A stretch of 64,000 nt of DNA from the NCBI GenBank assembly GCA_022432975.1, contig CM039512.1:7204858-7268857 (forward strand), written 5' to 3'. This DNA is from Begonia masoniana (taxonomy: Eukaryota > Streptophyta > Magnoliopsida > Cucurbitales > Begoniaceae). Positions within the stretch are counted from its first letter, which is position 1; each line of letters opens with the position of its first letter. The notes under the pieces are model-generated. The model had not been told where the DNA came from. It made no database searches and saw only the letters and a program-made list of their open reading frames with translations. The translations under genes and the position numbers were made by a program. Of this stretch, positions 34,686 through 47,800 are shown in pieces.

Positions 34686-35217
34686 TTAATGAGACACATG
34701 TTGTGCATGTGTCAATAGGTAGAAGTCGATATAAGTCTTGTCGTTTTGTGATCGGATGAAGTTTAATGAGTCACGTGCTGTGCATGTGTCAATCGGTAGA
34801 AGTCGATATAAGTCTTGTCGTTTTGTGATCGGATGAAGTTTAATGAGTCACGTGATGAGCATGTGTCAATTGGTAGACGTAGGTTTTTCTATTACCGGTA
34901 GGAGTATGTATTAAGTCTCGTCGCCTTATGATCGGAATGAAGTTTAATGGAATACGTGGGATGCATGTGTCAATCGGTAGGAGCGTGCACCATGCCTTGT
35001 CGTTTTGTGATCGGTAGATGTCCTTGAGTTTCCAATTCTCTTCGGCTAAGTGTCTTAACGTTTTCTACTCATTGGGTTTTCTGCTGTACAGTTGAGGATT
35101 AAAGATAGAATTATAATCACTGAGAAAAAAATTTAGAATTTTTTGAAATTTCTCTTAGTTCAGTTCAATATTTTGGGTAGCAAAACCGGGTCTGGCAGAC
35201 TCGGGGCGTTACAATTA

Positions 35218-35230
35218 TGGTATCAAAGCG
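35218..35230 (+). other. G3 primer-binding site (tRNA-iMet, one mismatch)
   Basis: TGGTATCAAAGCG, four bases after the LTR end. It differs from the canonical TGGTATCAGAGC by one base. Confidence 0.85.
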
Positions 35231-35626
35231 AAACCAGGTTCTAAAATTGATTCTGTAGACTGCCTTCCAGCACTGACCGCCACCTGAGTACACTCCAGCA
35301 ACTGTAAGTATTTACGATTTTAGTAACGTCATTACGTTAAGATGTGTTTATGATTACTTGTTTAGGAATCTCAAAATAGTGAGAGGTCAACAAAGGGAGA
35401 GCAATGAGGATAGTAACACCATCGCTCAATTAACTGAGGTGGTTATCTGCCAGTCACGCCAAATTGAGCAGTGGGTGACTGCTAGGGATGAGCAAGGGAA
35501 TTCTAGCTCAAATACGACTCACGACAATGGAAGCGAGCGTTTTCACCGCCTTCAACCTCCTGTATTCAATGGTCAAGTTTCAGATCCTATTTATGCTGAA
35601 GAGTGGATTCGGACAATTGAGGACAT

Positions 35627-37067
35627 TGTAGGATCGAGATTGTCTAAGAGGGGGGTGAATTAGACCTTTTTTTTATAAAAAAATTAAATTCAATATCTTA
35701 GTGATTTCTCTCTTGCCTTAAATTTCTAATCTAACAGCAAACAGATAGGTAATCAAAGTAAACGAGAGAGAGAGAAATTCTAACACGAGTTTTTACGTGG
35801 TTCGGTCAAACCTTGCCTACATCCACGCTTCAAGGTTCCTCCTTGAAGATCCTTAACCTTCTCCTCAACGAGAATAAACAGATCGAAATTCCGGGCTCCG
35901 ATCTACTGCCTTCTACAATTCTGGATTATTCTTCACGGGCGATAATCCACTGCCTTATACAGATTTTGAGTTTGTAATAATCAAAACAATCTAAACTCCC
36001 TCAAAGGTTAAATCTCAAGTTTAGGTTCGAGAGGAGTAGATGAAATACAGAGTATGAATGATTTTGCAGATTAGGGCTCAAGAGTAAAATTCGCAAAAAG
36101 TTGTTCCTTCGTGCTCTAACCTTGGTTTAAATACTCTGTTTTCAAAACGGCTCTTGACTTCAATGCTCCTTATCCAATAATGGAAACTTTGTTACCGTTG
36201 GAGCAGCTTTCGTACAAATGCAGGTAGCCGTTGCTTTCTGAAAGCGCAAGTCACCCGACGCCATTAATGTTCTGGACTTTAAGCTTCTGGGCGAGGTACA
36301 CTATAGCTTTCGCGCTATATTTAAAATCTGGCGGAAGGCAATGTTGTTTTAATCTTGAACCGCCATCGGTGGATGCAATTTCAAAATATTGAACCGGCAT
36401 CGGATGAGAAAAGCTTTAGACGTCTTCCGGCTTTGTCGTTTAGTGAGCGTAGGATGTCTTCTTGAAGTCTTCTTTGAATCTCATCCAGCTTTGTCGTTTA
36501 GTGAGCGTAGGATGTCTTCTTGAAGTCTTCTTTGAATCTCATCCGGCTTTGTCGTCTAGCGAGCGGTTGAGTTCTTCTTCGAAGTCATCCGCCTTGTCGT
36601 TTAGCGAGCGGTGGAGTTCTTCTTCGAAGTCATCCGCCTTGTCGTTTAGTGAGCGGTGGAGTTCTTCTTCGAAGTCATCCGCCTTTGTCGATTAGTGGCC
36701 GGTGGACTTCTTCATTTCACTCATCCGCCTTTGTCGTTTAGTGACCGGTGGACTTCTTCATTTCACTCATCCGCCTTTGTCGTTTAGTGACCGGTGGACT
36801 TCTTCATTTCACTCATCCGCTTTTGTCGTTTAGTGACCGGTGGACTTCTTCATTTTTAAACAGATTTCACACGGTTATTCTATTTAGTCCTGTACACTTA
36901 ATCATATGCATTAGATAACTAAAATACCCTTTTCAAGGGCATTTCCAATTGATTAAAATCCTTGCATAAATCATTGTTCTCATTTAATAAACATAGTCAA
37001 ATTATATATTTAACATTCAAATACATCATCAAAAACTTAGTTAGATTAAACACTAATTAAGTCAACA
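35627..37067 (-). mobile_element. S2: Sirevirus solo LTR with TSD GACAT
   Basis: It starts TGTAGGATCGAG and ends AAGTCAACA, flanked by GACAT at 35622-35626 and 37068-37072. It is homologous along its length to the C1 5' LTR, with the same orientation on the plus strand; the parent was therefore a minus-strand insertion. The perfect duplication and lack of internal sequence show solo-LTR formation. Its U3 minisatellite (36361-36858) has a different unit from C1. Confidence 0.95.
36361..36858 (-). repeat. U3 minisatellite of S2
   Basis: Two copies of a unit of about 58 bases (GCGTAGGATGTCTTCTTGAA), then three of 45 bases around GTCATCCGCCTTGTCGTTTA, then four of 46 bases containing GTGACCGGTGGACTTCTTCA. 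The three subfamilies grade into each other. The array lies upstream of the TATA-like box on the sense strand. Confidence 0.88.
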
Positions 37068-37541
37068 GACATGTTCAAGTATGCCAAGGTCGATGAAGGG
37101 GACAAGGTCACATGTGCTGTTTTTCATCTTGCATTGGGTGCAAGGCATTGGTGGGATTCAATTTAGAGCACTACAAGTGCGGAAACTATGACTTGGGCGT
37201 GGTTCAAGACGGCCTTTTATGACAAGTATTTTAGCCGAGCAGTTCGGGCCAGCAAAAAGATAGAGTTCATGCAGCTACACCAAACCGGTTCTGTGGCTGA
37301 CTACATCTGTAAGTTTGAGGCCTTGTCCAGGTTTGCACCCCGTTTGGTGGATGACAAGGAAGATAAGATTCATCAGTTTGTCCATGGACTGAAGCCGAGC
37401 CTCTTCCAGGGGGTAAAGACTGCAGGGATCCATAACATACCTTATTCCGAAGTGGCTGCTAAGGCTTTGGAGTTGGAGAAAGTTGAGTTAACAGTACAAG
37501 GACAACGTGAACCACCAAGGAAGTTCATCAAGGATACTTAG

Positions 37542-38360
37542 CCACCACCACGACAAAACAAAGGTTAGCAGTCACAACAGAGCAGAGGACCACAACAACA
37601 ACAGAGAGGTATAAAGAGACCTTTCAACCAGAATGATGACCAAGGAAAAGGAAAGCGACCTCAAGCTCCCCTATGCCCCACCTGTCAGAAGAACCACCCT
37701 GGCGAGTGTAAGTTGCATTCTGACCGTTGCTATAGATGTGATAAGGTTGGACACATAGTTAGAGATTGCCTCATGCCGTCAGATCCTAATCGAGCAAGAG
37801 TAGCGCCGAGAGTCTATGCTTTAATGGAGGACGAGGATGCAGTGCAGCATACGGTCATAACAGGTACAATTATGATCTGTGGTATTTCTGCTTATACACT
37901 TATAGATACGGGAGCCACTCACTCGTTTGTATCAACTCTGTTTGTATTTAAGCATAAATTAGAACTCTTGCCAGCCGAGAGATCATGCAGTGTCATGTTA
38001 CCATCGGGGAAGTCTTTACTTTCCAAACGGATAATAAAAGGTGATGTTGTGTTAGTAGGAAATAAGAAGTTATACGTAGAACTGATCGTAATTGACATGA
38101 AGGGATATAAAGTTTTACTAGGAATGGATTGGCTATGCAGACATTATGCCACGATAAGTTGTAGGTCTGGTTTGGTTGAGTTCCGACCCCCAAACGGAGA
38201 TCGGTATTCCTTCTAAGCTATTCCAAAAATAAGTCAAATACCGGTTATATCATCACTAAAGACTCAACGATTACTGAAGGGTGGTTGTGACAATTATCTA
38301 GCTAGTATAATTGATGTCCGAGTTAAGAGTAAGGTAGAACTTCAGGATTTCCTATAGTCC
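37542..38360 (+). pseudogene. G3 zinc knuckle and protease
   Basis: A Gln/Pro-rich stretch with stops leads to the knuckle CYRCDKVGHIVRDC (37726 onward). The retropepsin follows: LIDTGATHSFVS (near 37900) and YKVLLGMDWLCRHYATISC (near 38110). A stop at 38214-38216 and a frameshift near 38360 separate it from RT. Confidence 0.88.
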
Positions 38361-38380
38361 GAGAGTTTCCAAAAGCATTT

Positions 38381-39991
38381 TTGGATGACTTGCCTGGGCT
38401 ACCACCCGATAGGGAAATCGAGTTTGTAATCGATACGTATCCCGAGGCTTTACCTGTGTCTGAGAACCCCTACCGCATGGCACCTGTTGAGTTGAAAGAA
38501 TTGAAGGTCAAACTACAGGAATTAGTAGACAAGAGATTTATTTGCCCCAACTGTTCTCCCTGGGGTGCACCTGTCCTATTCGTTAAGAAGAAATATGGCT
38601 CTCTTAGAATGTGCATAGATTACAGAGAGTTAAACAAGTTGACAATCAAAAATAGATATCCCTTGCCCCGTATTGACGATTTATTTGACCAACTTCAAGG
38701 AGCCAAAGTGTTTTCAAAGATCAACTTACGTTCAGGTTATTACCAACTGAAGGTTAAGGAGGGGGATATACCAAAGATAGCCTTTAGAACCCGCTATGGA
38801 CACTATGAATTTCTTGTGATGTCGTTTGGACTGACAATTGCACCTGCAGCCTTTATAGACTTGATGAATCGAGTGTTTCGTGAGTACTTGGATAAGTTTG
38901 TGATTGTGTTTATTGATGATATCTTAATATATTCACGGACTACAGCTGACCATGAAAAACACTTAAGAATAGTTTTGATGACATTAGAACAGCAACAACT
39001 TTATGCCAAGTTGTCCAAATGTGAGTTCTGGTTAGATAAGGTCAACTTTTTAGGTCATGTCATCTCTGCTGAGGGTATATCCGTAGACCCAACCAAGATT
39101 CAGGCCGTTAAGGACTGGCCACAGCCAATGAATGCCAGCGAGGTCTGTAGTTTCCTTGGTCTGGCAGGTTATTATAGGAAGTTCATTAAGGAATTCTCTA
39201 TGATAGCTAAGCCTTTAACTAGTTTGATAAAGAAAGACACCAAATACTCTTGGTTTGAAGCTTGTGAAGATAGCTTCCAAACACTAAAAGTGAAGTTGAC
39301 TACAGCTCCTCTCTTGACACTCCCAACTAAAGAAGGAAGATTTAGTGTTTATTGTGACGCATCTAAAGTGGGACTGAGATGTGTTTTGATGTAAGAAGGC
39401 AAGGTTGTAGCGTATGCCTCCAGGCAACTGAAGAATAATGAACAGAATTACCCCACTCATGATTTGGAATTAGCCGCAGTTGTTTTTGCATTAAAGATTT
39501 GGAGACACTATTTGTATGGTCAACAATGTGAAGTGTTTTCTGACCATAAAAGCCTGAAGTACCTCTTTACCCAAAAGGAGTTGAACATGAGACAAAGACG
39601 TTGGTTAGAGTTTGTTAAGGATTATGATTTTGAAATTAAGTATCACCCGGGTAAGGCTAATGCTGTAGCCGATGCTTTAAGTAGGATGTCGACGACAATG
39701 CAGCCCACGGTGTCAACCATGTCTATACCTTTGAGGACAGAAGTACAGAAGTTCGAGTTGGAGATGGTTTCTGAACTGTCAGCCTTACTTGCCGAGGTTT
39801 CTATTAGACCAACTATCATGGATAGGATTAAGGAGGCACAACAAAAGGATTCAAAGGAAAATAGTAGCGTGATAAGTAAGTTGAAGGATGCCTCTTCTAA
39901 GTTCAGTCTCTCCAAGGATGGTATTCTGAAATTTAGGAATTGTTGGTACATTCCAAGTGATGAGGAATTACGTAAGTTGATCTTGGCATAG
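38381..39991 (+). pseudogene. G3 reverse transcriptase and RNase H
   Basis: RT shows [68 protein letters not shown] and the catalytic FIDDILIYS box (near 38910). RNase H follows with [10 protein letters not shown], a stop at 39392-39394, then [33 protein letters not shown] and [11 protein letters not shown] stop at 39989-39991 ends the frame near the integrase junction. Confidence 0.92.
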
Positions 39992-41242
39992 GCGCAATCG
40001 TCTCCCTTTTCTATACATCCTGGCAGCACCAAGATGTATCGGGACTTGAAGTTACTCTATTGGTGGCCGTGTTTGAAGAGGGATGTTGCCAAGTATGTCT
40101 AGTTGTGTTTGGTATGCCAACAAGTTAAAGCAGAACATCAACGTCCAGGAGGTACCCTTCAACCCTTACCAATTCCCGAATGGAAGTGGGAAAACATTGC
40201 CATGGATTTTGTTGTAGGATTACCTAAGACAACTAAAGGTCATGATAGCATTTGGGTCATAATTGACAGAATGACGAAATCAGCTCACTTTCTACCTGTA
40301 AAGACGTCCTATACGATGGACCAGCTTGCTAATCTGTATGTTCAGGAAATTGTCAGATTGCATGGGATTCCTATATTCATTGTCTCCGATCGTGATCCCA
40401 AGTTCACTTCGAGGTTTTGGCAAAGTCTTCAAGGCACGCTTGGTACAAAGTTATTTTTCAGCACTGCTTTTCATCCTCAGACAGATGGTCAATCAGAAAG
40501 GACAATTCAGACACTTGAGGATATGTTAAGGGCGTGTGTGCTGGATTTTCAGACATCTTGGAATCAATACCTATCCTTAGTGGAATTCTCCTACAACAAT
40601 AGTTACCAGTCCACTATCGGTATGGCACTTTACGAGGCACTGTATGGTAGGAAATGAAGATCACCCTTATACTGGGATGAGGTTGGCAAAGCAAAACTTC
40701 TAGGCCCTGAAATTTTACAGCAGATGTCAAACAAGATTTCCATAATTAGGAAAAGGATGATGACTGTACAAAGCCGACAGAAGAGTTATGCAAACCAAAG
40801 AAGGAGAGATCTTGAATTTGCTGTTGGAGATGAAGTTTTCTTAAAGATTTCACCATTTAAGGGAGTTTTAAGATTTGTCAAGAAGGGAAAACTTAGTCCA
40901 CGATTCATTGGTCTCTTCCCTATCTTGACAAGGATTGGTAAAACCGCTTATAGGTTGCAATTGCCTCCATCACTGGAAAAGATCCATAATGCATTTCATG
41001 TATCTATGCTAAGGAAATACATACGTGATCCAATGCAGGTTGTTAAGCCAACAGAGATTGATATTGAGCCAACACTGATGTATGAAGAGAAACCTGTTCG
41101 AATATTGGAAACTGTAGTTAAGACTCTACGGAATAAAGAAATTCCTCTTGTAAAAGTTTTGTGGAGGAATCATGGCATTGAAGAAGCCACTTGGGAGCGA
41201 CAGCAGGACATGTTGGACAGATATTCAGAGCTCTTTATTTGA
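39992..41242 (+). pseudogene. G3 integrase and chromodomain
   Basis: After a broken zinc finger (LYWWPCLKRDVAKYV, stop, CLVCQQVKAEHQ), the core has MDFVVGLPKTTKG, IIDRMTKSAHFLPV, SDRDPKFTSRFW and HPQTDGQSERTIQTLE, giving D, D and E. A stop at 40655-40657 precedes SYANQRRRDLEFAVGDEVFL. The chromodomain is at about 41090-41235 (VRILETVVKTLRNKEIPLVK, EATWERQQDM). In Tekay elements this module targets heterochromatin. Confidence 0.92.
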
Positions 41243-41270
41243 TCAATTTTCGAGGACGAAAATTTTGTTT

Positions 41271-41283
41271 AAGGAGGGGTGGA
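41271..41283 (+). other. G3 polypurine tract
   Basis: AAGGAGGGGTGGA lies directly before the 3' LTR and would prime plus-strand synthesis; it has a single T. Confidence 0.85.
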
Positions 41284-43288
41284 TGTAACACCCGACAATC
41301 TCGGCCAGGTAATTTTCTTAACCATTTTAAATGTCACCCCTTTTTATTGACCTTTATGATTTTAAATTTAATGCCAAGACTTATTTATTACAAGTTGAGT
41401 GAAACTAGGTTGGATGGCAAGTTTGTAATTAAACAGAGTAATGGTAGTGACAATCATGATCCGTGTTTAGTAATGGAATTTCCGATTCGATTCTGGACAT
41501 TAAGATAACAGACCATGTTTAGTTATTAGACTTAATCTGGTTATTTAGGTTCTGGAAGTTTTAATTTGTACACACTAGGCGCTCGACTAGAAAAATTTAG
41601 AAATATTTATGTTAGATACTAGGATGACTTTTAGTTAGGATTTTGATTTAACACTGTAATGTTAAATGTTTCTAGGTGAAGAAGTTTGAAGAAAAGTGCT
41701 CAAGTTGCTAAGGAAACCAGGTAAGTGAATGAGTATGATTCCTGACCATTAAGGCCCTACATCACAAGGGTACTATGTAGAAGTTGTCTATGAGGTTTAA
41801 AGATTTTTTGTGCTATTGTCTGTGTAGTTATGGTGTTCAAGTTGATGTTACGATCCTTTGACGAATGAATGGCTTGTTCAGTAGTCTGATGAACTAAGAT
41901 TACTCATGCTCATGCATCATGAATATTTTTCCAAGCATATGAAAATGTTTTAAGTGCATGATTTTTCCCATGAACAAGATATGAATATGAAACTTATGCA
42001 ACAAGGATTAAGAGAGGGTTGGGGGTGGTTTGGCGTATGTCACTGTCCAAAAGGAGGACCATGAATACGACCCGCAAGGGACTATGTACACTCTCACTGT
42101 CAGCCCCCTTTTCGGCACAAATCCTCCCTTAATCCATATGATGAAAACGATAAACATAAACAAGAACAAGAACACGAGAAGATCATGAACATGTGTTTCT
42201 TTAACTTGTGCATTCATGCATACATGTTAGCATTGCATTCCTTATTAAGCATTAGGCTTATAGTTTAAACCTTATGATGTAGGTGAAGAACTACCAGGTG
42301 AGGATTTCAAGTCTAATGAGGATGACTAAGGCTGGTTGCTGAAAGGTACTAAGGGTGACAAATTGGTGGCTGGGAAGGCGATTTCAACTCCTGGTTACTA
42401 CTTTTATCATGTTAGTAAGGTTATGAATACTGAGGTCTATGTAGGATGTTTTCTTAAAACAATGGATACTGGAATCCTGACTGACTAACTTCTGAGTTTG
42501 AGAATGATCGTGAAATGATAGAATGATCTGTTTTGTTAGAGTCTCTCGCTACACGTATTCTAAATGAGATTATGGTCCAACTGTGTGTTAGTTTATTCAG
42601 TCATGTTAAAATTTATGAAAGTCTGAAAGTTTCCTGTCTATCGGATGAAGTCTTCCATCGAATTGTGTCTTCCATCGGATGAAGTCTTCTATCGGATGAA
42701 GTCTCCATCGGATGAAGTCTTCTATCGGATTGTGTCTTCCATCGGATGAAGTCTTCCATCGGATGAAGTCTTCTATCGGATGAAGTCTCCATCAGATGAA
42801 GTCTTCAATCGGATGATGTCTTCTAACGGAATGAAGTTTAATGAGACCCGTGCTCTGCATGTGTTAATCGGTAGAAGTCGATATAAGTCTTGTCGTTTTG
42901 TGATCGGATGAAGTTTAATGAGTCACGTGATGAGCATGTGTCAATTGGTAGATGTAGGTTTTTCTATTACCGGTAGGAGTATGTATTAAGTCTTGTCGCC
43001 TTATGATCGGAATGAAGTTTAATGGAATACGTGAGATGCATGTGTCAATCGGTAGGAGCGTGCACCATGCCTTGTCGTTTTGTGATCGGTAAATGTCATT
43101 GAGTTTCCAATTCTCTTCGGCTAAGTGTCTTAACGTTTTCTACTCATTGGGTTTTCTGTTGTACAGTTGAGGATTAAAGATAGAATTATAATCACTGAGA
43201 AAAAAATTTAAAATTTCCCGAAATTTCTCTTAGTTCAGTTCAATGTTTTGGGTAGCAAAACCGGGTCTGGCAGACTCGGGGCGTTACA
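41284..43288 (+). repeat. G3 3' LTR (2005 bp, internally deleted)
   Basis: It matches the 5' LTR but lacks about 265 bases after AAGTTTGTAATTAA (near 41434), so it has no TATA box. A shorter loss affects the stretch after the minisatellite, where one of the repeated TAATGAGTCACGTG segments is missing. Its minisatellite is at 42637-42835. Confidence 0.92.
42637..42835 (+). repeat. 16/17-bp minisatellite in G3 3' LTR
   Basis: About twelve units, the same two lengths and the same GAATTGTGTCTTC-type variant as in the 5' LTR. Confidence 0.9.
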
Positions 43289-44828
43289 CTAAAAGACAAA
43301 AACTCACGAACAAGTTGCGGACTTGGCCGTGGACGACTGGAAAGCGTGGAAGACTGAGAAAAATAGAAAGAAGACAGAAAGCGTGGACGACTGGGAAAAG
43401 TGGCAGTAGCTGGAATGGAAATTTAAAACAAAAAGAAGAAAGAGAATGCATGATTCCAAGGATTTGAGGGAGAATTGAAACATGCATAATTTCCGGGATT
43501 GGAGAGAGAATCAAGACATAGAAAATACTGAAGATTAAGAAAACCATAAAAGGAGATTTTTTTTAGAGAGAACAGGAGACTGGATCTGGATCTGGAGAAG
43601 AAGACAGGCGACGCCATTATTCTGATTTTCTCATTTTCTTCTTTACTGTTATGATTTTTGTGAACACTATTATTTTAGTTTTATTTTAATTATGTCTAGT
43701 AGCTAAACTATTTCTTGGTTAGGCCTAGAGTATTTCTTAAGAATTTTGCTACGATCTTGGTTTGTTTATGCAATTGTTTATTGAACAATTATTTGTGATA
43801 TTCCTTGCTTAATTCAGATCGTATCGATAGATAGGTTGATGATCCATGTTTATATTGTATCGAAAGATAAGTATAAATTCTAAGATGCACGAATAATTAA
43901 TCGAATTAAATTGTTACAATGTAGTTAGCATTAATTCTATTGATAATAAGAATTGGGTTTATAGAGATTCAATGTTAGTTATCTTCTTTCAACGTAGAGA
44001 GAAATTCTAAATTGAATTTATCTAGGCAATTCGAAAGAATTCTAGAATTAATTTATTCTTGCTATTCATAGACAATTCTGCAATAGCATTACCAGAGCAT
44101 CAATAGTAAATTATCGTAACGAAGAAATCGATCCTAGCCAAGGCTTCCTTTCATTGATTTTATCTCATTTATCTGTTTTATTTTGTTACATCATCATTCA
44201 ATTTTATTTCTAATTATTTTCATCTATCATTTTAATATTTTTATAAGATTTTTATAGCAATTAATACAAGTAAAAATATCCTCGGGGGATCGATATTTTA
44301 TATACTACTTGCTGCGATTACGTGCACTTGCGTATAAGTGTGCAAATTACTAACAAGTTTGTGGAGCCGTTGCCGGGTATTGATTAGTTGTGATTATTTT
44401 GCTATATTATTTTTATTTTTATTTTTATTTTCATCCTTTTTTTTACTTGATTTTCTATATTTCAGGTATTAGTTATTTAGTCCGGCAGCGCAGAACGCAA
44501 CAGGATCTGTACCCATGAGATCTCAAAAATCAAGGACACTTCAGAGCAAGAAGAAACAACAACACAACAGTATATTGAGATAGAAATATGGCTAATATAG
44601 CACGAGAATAGACAATGCTGAAGGAATTGTGGATGACAGAGACAGCCAATTCAAGATTTTGCAATCCTACACTAATGTCTAAATCCTGGAATAGTAGACC
44701 AGACCTAACGCTGCCCTCAGATGTTGAGCTTAAACCTGGTGAGGTTTCATGTCCAAACGGTAGAACATTTGACTGAGCATGAATAATCCTCACCGTCATT
44801 TGAACGGTGTTTGGCCGAAGATTAGTGA
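43289..44828 (+). repeat. first copy of duplicated A1 LTR end, primer site and gag start
   Basis: It continues A1 from the right flank of G3 (CTAAAAGACAAAAAC) and is repeated at 47881-49440. The LTR end is at about 44355 and a damaged primer-binding site follows (TGGAGCCGTTGCCGGGT). From about 44000 this copy shows many single-base losses and gains relative to the second. Near 44828 gag text joins G3 LTR text at a GATTTTT-like overlap. Confidence 0.8.
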
Positions 44829-47800
44829 TTTTTGTTGCTATTGTCTGTGTAGTATGGTGCAAGTTGATCGGTACGGATCCTTTGCGGCATGAATGGCTCT
44901 TTTTCAGTAGTCTGATGAACTAAGATTACTCATGCTCATGCATCATGAATATTTTTCCAAGCATATGAAAATGTTTTAAGTGCATGTTTTTCCCATGAAC
45001 AAAGATAGGAATATGAAACTTATGCACCTAGGATTAAGAGAGGGTTGGGGGTGTTTGGCGTATGTCACTGTCCAAAAGGAGGACCATGAATACGACCCGA
45101 AGGGACTATGTACACTCTCACTGTCAGCCCCCTTTTCGGCACAAATCCTCACTAATCCATATGATGAAAACGATAAACATAAACAAGAACAAGAACACGA
45201 GAAGATCATGAACATGTGGTTCTTAACTGGTGGCATTATGCATACATGTTCGATTGCATGCCTTATTAAGCATTAGGCTTATAGTTTAAACATTAGGATG
45301 TAGCGTGAAGAAGACACTACCAGGTGAGGATTTCAAGTCTAATGAGGATGACTAAGGCTGGTTGCTGAAAGGTACTAAGGGTGACAAATGGTGGCCTGGG
45401 AAGGCGATTTCAACTCCTGGTACTACTTTTATCATGTAGTGAGGTCTGAATATGAGGTCTATGTAGGATGTTTTCTTAAAACAATGGATACTGGAATCCT
45501 GACTCACTAACTTCTGAGTTTGAGAATGATCGTGAAATGATAGAATGACTGTTGTTAGAGTCTTCGCTAACGTTTATTCTAAATGAGATTATGGGTCCCA
45601 CTGTGTGGTGTTATGTCAGTCATTTTAAAATTATGAAAGTTTGAAAGTTTCCTGTCTATCGGATGAAGTCTTCCATCGAATTGTGTCTTCCATCGGATGA
45701 AGTCTTCCATCGGATGAAGTCTCCATCGGATGAAGTCTCCATCGGATGAAGTCTCCATCGGATGAAGTCTTCCATCGGATGAAGTCTCCATCGGATGAAG
45801 TCTTCTATCGGATGAAGTCTCCATCGGATGAAGTCTCCATCGGATGAAGTCTTCTATCGGATGAAGTCTTCCATCGGATGAAGTCTTCTATCGGATGAAG
45901 TCTTCTATCGGATGAAGTCTCCATCGGATGAAGTCTTCCATCGAATTGTGTCTTCCATCGGATGAAGTCTTCTATCGGATGAAGTCTCCATCGGATGAAG
46001 TCTCCATCGGATGAAGTCTTCTATCGGATGAAGTCTTCTATCGGATGAAGTCTTCCATCGGATGAAGTCTTCCATCGGATGAAGTCTTCTATCGGATGAA
46101 GTCTTCCATCGAATTGTGTCTTCCATCGGATGAAGTCTCCATCGGATGAAGTCTCCATCGGATGAAGTCTTCTATCGGATGAAGTCTCCATCGGATGAAG
46201 TCTTCCATCGAATTGTGTCTTCCATCGGATGAAGTCTCCATCGGATGAAGTCTTCCATCGAATTGTGTCTTCCATCGGATGAAGTCTCCATCGGATGAAG
46301 TCTTCCATCGGATGAAGTCTTCTATCGGATGAAGTCTTCTATCGGATGAAGTCTTCCATCGAATTGTGTCTTCCATCGGATGAAGTCTTCTATCGGATGA
46401 AGTCTTCCATCGAATTGTGTCTTCCATCGGATGAAGTCTTCCATCGGATGAAGTCTCCATCGGATGAAGTCTCCATCGGATGAAGTCTCCATCGGATGAA
46501 GTCTTCCATCGGATGAAGTCTCCATCGGATGAAGTCTCCATCGGATGAAGTCTCCATCGGATGAAGTCTCCATCGGATGAAGTCTCCATCGGATGAAGTC
46601 TCCATCGGATGAAGTCTCCATCGGATGAAGTCTTCTATCGGATGAAGTCTTCTATCGGATGAAGTCTCCATCGGATGAAGTCTTCTATCGGATGAAGTCT
46701 TCTATCGGATGAAGTCTCCATCGGATGAAGTCTTCTATCGGATGAAGTCTTCCATCGAATTGTGTCTTCCATCGGATGAAGTCTCCATCGGATGAAGTCT
46801 TCTATCGGATGAAGTCTCCATCGGATGAAGTCTTCTATCGGATGAAGTCTCCATCGGATGAAGTCTTCTATCGGATGAAGTCTCCATCGGATGAAGTCTC
46901 CATCGGATGAAGTCTTCTATCGGATGAAGTCTTCTATCGGATGAAGTCTTCTATCGGATGAAGTCTCCATCGGATGAAGTCTTCCATCGAATTGTGTCTT
47001 CCATCGGATGAAGTCTTCCATCGGATGAAGTCTTCCATCGAATTGTGTCTTCCATCGGATGAAGTCTTCTATCGGATGAAGTCTTCTATCGGATGAAGTC
47101 TTCCATCGAATTGTGTCTTCCATCGGATGAAGTCTTCCATCGAATTGTGTCTTCCATCGGATGAAGTCTTCTATCGGATGAAGTCTTCCATCGAATTGTG
47201 TCTTCCATCGGATGAAGTCTCCATCGGATGAAGTCTTCTATCGGATGAAGTCTCCATCGGATGAAGTCTTCTATCGGATGAAGTCTTCCATCGGATGAAG
47301 TCTTCCATCGGATGAAGTCTCCATCGGATGAAGTCTCCATCGGATGAAGTCTTCCATCGAATTGTGTCTTCCATCGGATGAAGTCTTCTATCGGATGAAG
47401 TCTTCTATCGGATGAAGTCTCCATCGGATGAAGTCTTCCATCGAATTGTGTCTTCCATCGGATGAAGTCTTCTATCGGATGAAGTCTTCTATCGGATGAA
47501 GTCTTCTATCGGATGAAGTCTTCTATCGGATGAAGTCTCCATCGGATGAAGTCTTCCATCGAATTGTGTCTTCCATCGGATGAAGTCTTCTATCGGATGA
47601 AGTCTCCATCGGATGAAGTCTTCCATCGGATGAAGTCTTCCATCGAATTGTGTCTTCCATCGGATGAAGTCTTCTATCGGATGAAGTCTTCCATCGAATT
47701 GTGTCTTCCATCGGATGAAGTCTTCTATCGGATGAAGTCTTCTATCGGATGAAGTCTTCCATCGGATGAAGTCTCCATCGGATGAAGTCTTCTATCGGAT

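Larger units (their letters stand above)
32875..35213 (+). repeat. G3 5' LTR (2339 bp)
   Basis: Ends are TGTAAC and GTTACA. It carries a TATA box (TATAAATA, 33040-33047), the conserved motifs AAGGCCCTAC and AAGCATTAGGCTTA (34096-34109), and a minisatellite at 34489-34685. It is longer than the 3' LTR because it retains about 265 bases (33025-33288) missing there. Confidence 0.93.
35358..37541 (+). pseudogene. G3 gag, split by solo LTR S2
   Basis: Gag text before S2 (to 35626) includes FHRLQPPVFNGQ and AEEWIRTIEDI. It resumes at 37073 with MFKYAKVDEGDKVTCAVFHL and continues LGARHWWDSI, a stop near 37165, then FYDKYFSRAVRASKKIEFMQ and LSRFAPRLVDDKEDKIHQFV. This is the retrotransposon gag domain of Tekay elements. 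A stop at 37539-37541 precedes the zinc knuckle. Confidence 0.88.
32875..43288 (+). mobile_element. G3: Tekay/Del-type chromovirus with both LTRs (TSD CTAAA)
   Basis: The 5' LTR (32875-35213) and 3' LTR (41284-43288) both start TGTAACA and end GGGGCGTTACA. CTAAA flanks the element at 32870-32874 and 43289-43293. Between them are a Met-tRNA primer-binding site, gag (split by S2), protease, RT, RNase H, integrase, chromodomain and a polypurine tract. The chromodomain (RILETVVKTL..VKVLWRNHGIEEATWE) and long LTRs fit Tekay/Del. Stops and frameshifts in every domain make it defective. Confidence 0.93.

Noticed and set aside
45579..47711. Long open frames on the minus strand repeating METSSDGDFIRW-like text
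   Set aside because: They come from a minisatellite unit without stops and shift frame whenever 16- and 17-base units alternate. There is no start context or homology.
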